Below are positions 18,641 to 19,257 of a DNA stretch of 19,257 nt, piece by piece (the first letter of the stretch is position 1; the number at the start of each line of letters is the position of its first letter). The notes beneath the pieces were generated by a model. It did no database searches, had not been told where the DNA came from, and was given only the letters and a program-made list of their open reading frames with translations. The DNA comes from Obelidium mucronatum (taxonomy: Eukaryota; Chytridiomycota; Chytridiomycetes; Chytridiales; Chytriomycetaceae): assembly GCA_025765595.1 (NCBI GenBank), contig JAIVFH010000454.1:1-19257 (forward strand), in the 5' to 3' direction. The translations under genes were made by a program, and so were the position numbers.

Positions 18641-19257
18641 ATGAGCACCTGGAACTCTACCGGAACTGGCGGCCCGATTGCAGTCGACACAACATCAACA
18701 ACGTCAAACAACATGGACATGAGCGACATCTTTCTATCTCCAACAGAAATGGAAATGATGGCGCAGTTTTCCAACTCACTGCTAGTGTCACAGCGATACC
18801 AACAGTCCCCAATGGGCTGGGTCTGAGTCTGGGGATTCAAAATGGAAACAACAGCTCTTGATGGAACAGCCTGTCAAGCGGTGGATCATCACAACCAGGA
18901 TATGAGACACTCAACAACCTTGCCACAACTGCAAACAATCAATTTCAATACGATGAACAATCCAATCCCTTAATCACACCCTTACCTCCCCGACGACCAA
19001 GCAGTTCTACGAGACGTGGCAGCCTTGCTGCAGATCTACTCTCCCAAAGACGCTCTTCCATCAACTTTAAGCCTTTCCCATACAATCAACCGACGCGAAT
19101 GACACCGAATCAGATCTTGGCGGCAACCTCTGTGATTTCAACCTCGTCTCTTCAAGGGGAATACAGATTCCCTTCGTCCACCTCTTCAAACAACATGTCC
19201 GACGATCAGGATGAATTCGCCGCAGCAGCAGCTACCACCCATTGAACCCCCACAGAC
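18641..19257 (+). CDS. Ser/Asn/Gln-rich protein related to the bHLH gene upstream (partial or broken)
   Basis: ATG at 18641 opens a frame of about 61 codons (MSTWNSTGTGGPIAVD) with an acidic, Met-rich stretch (NNMDMSDIFLSPTEMEMM), then stops at 18821-18823. A second frame, offset by one base, is open from 18862 to a TGA at 19243-19245 and is strongly Ser/Asn/Gln-rich. It contains the block RMTPNQIL at 19096-19119. The upstream bHLH gene has RMTPSQIM at 17145-17168, suggesting paralogues. The two halves can be joined in frame by a 65-nt intron (18805-18869, GTCCCC donor), or the gene carries a lesion. No DNA-binding domain is visible before the window ends, 12 bp after the TGA. It may be the N-terminal part of a second transcription factor, cut by the window. 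Confidence 0.5.

Noticed and set aside
1..19257. CRISPR arrays, bacterial operons, insertion sequences, retroelements, viral genes
   Set aside because: No spaced direct repeats, transposase, reverse transcriptase or integrase motifs were seen. The genes have spliceosomal introns, so the minus-strand cluster is not a bacterial operon.

Overview
The window looks like nuclear DNA of a fungus, most likely a zoosporic one (Chytridiomycota or relatives). Protein genes are split by many short GT-AG introns, nearly all 48-100 nt, with loose donor sites. Several genes are clear fungal or general eukaryotic orthologues: mitochondrial DNA polymerase gamma, SGF29, a Vma22/CCDC115-like protein, Tad1/ADAT1 and FEN1. 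One gene resembles profilin-4, the profilin class tied to flagellated and sperm cells, which fits a fungus with swimming spores. An F-box-like protein with plant-type LRRs also fits a chytrid. The lineage is inferred from gene content only.

Layout. 1-1549: no supportable gene, ending in phased T-tracts and an A17 run that leads straight into an ATG. 1550-2479 (+): F-box-like/LRR protein. 2603-4250 (+): LicD-family type II membrane protein, 4 exons. 4421-5131 (+): intronless, very GC-rich secreted protein, probably GPI-anchored, with two copies of a six-cysteine module and its own CCAAT/TATA promoter. 5177-12230 (-): four head-to-tail genes in transcription order TAD1, VMA22-like, SGF29, MIP1, with only 25, 43 and 33 bp between one stop and the next start. 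12273-13789 (+): FEN1, divergent from TAD1, 42 bp between start codons, first coding exon 4 nt long. 13881-14479 (+): profilin-4-like. 14561-16541 (-): BAR-PH protein. 16642-18228 (+): bHLH-zipper transcription factor. 18641 to the window end (+): a second Ser/Asn/Gln-rich protein that shares a short motif with the bHLH protein.

FEN1, MIP1, SGF29 and TAD1 are housekeeping genes for replication, mtDNA maintenance, chromatin reading and tRNA editing. VMA22 serves V-ATPase assembly. The LicD protein and the Cys-rich protein probably act in the secretory pathway and at the cell surface. Nothing suggests one shared pathway. The shared theme is extreme compaction: tiny intergenic gaps, poly(A) signals overlapping stop codons, and a 14-bp palindrome that places back-to-back AATAAA signals between two convergent genes.

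Exon models were built by hand from reading-frame continuity and family similarity. From 1550 to 16200 every model closes in frame. From about 16300 onward several reading-frame breaks appear. Two of them (BAR-PH exon 1/2 junction, and inside the bHLH helix 1) cannot be explained by a normal intron and look like single missing bases, either assembly errors or real lesions.
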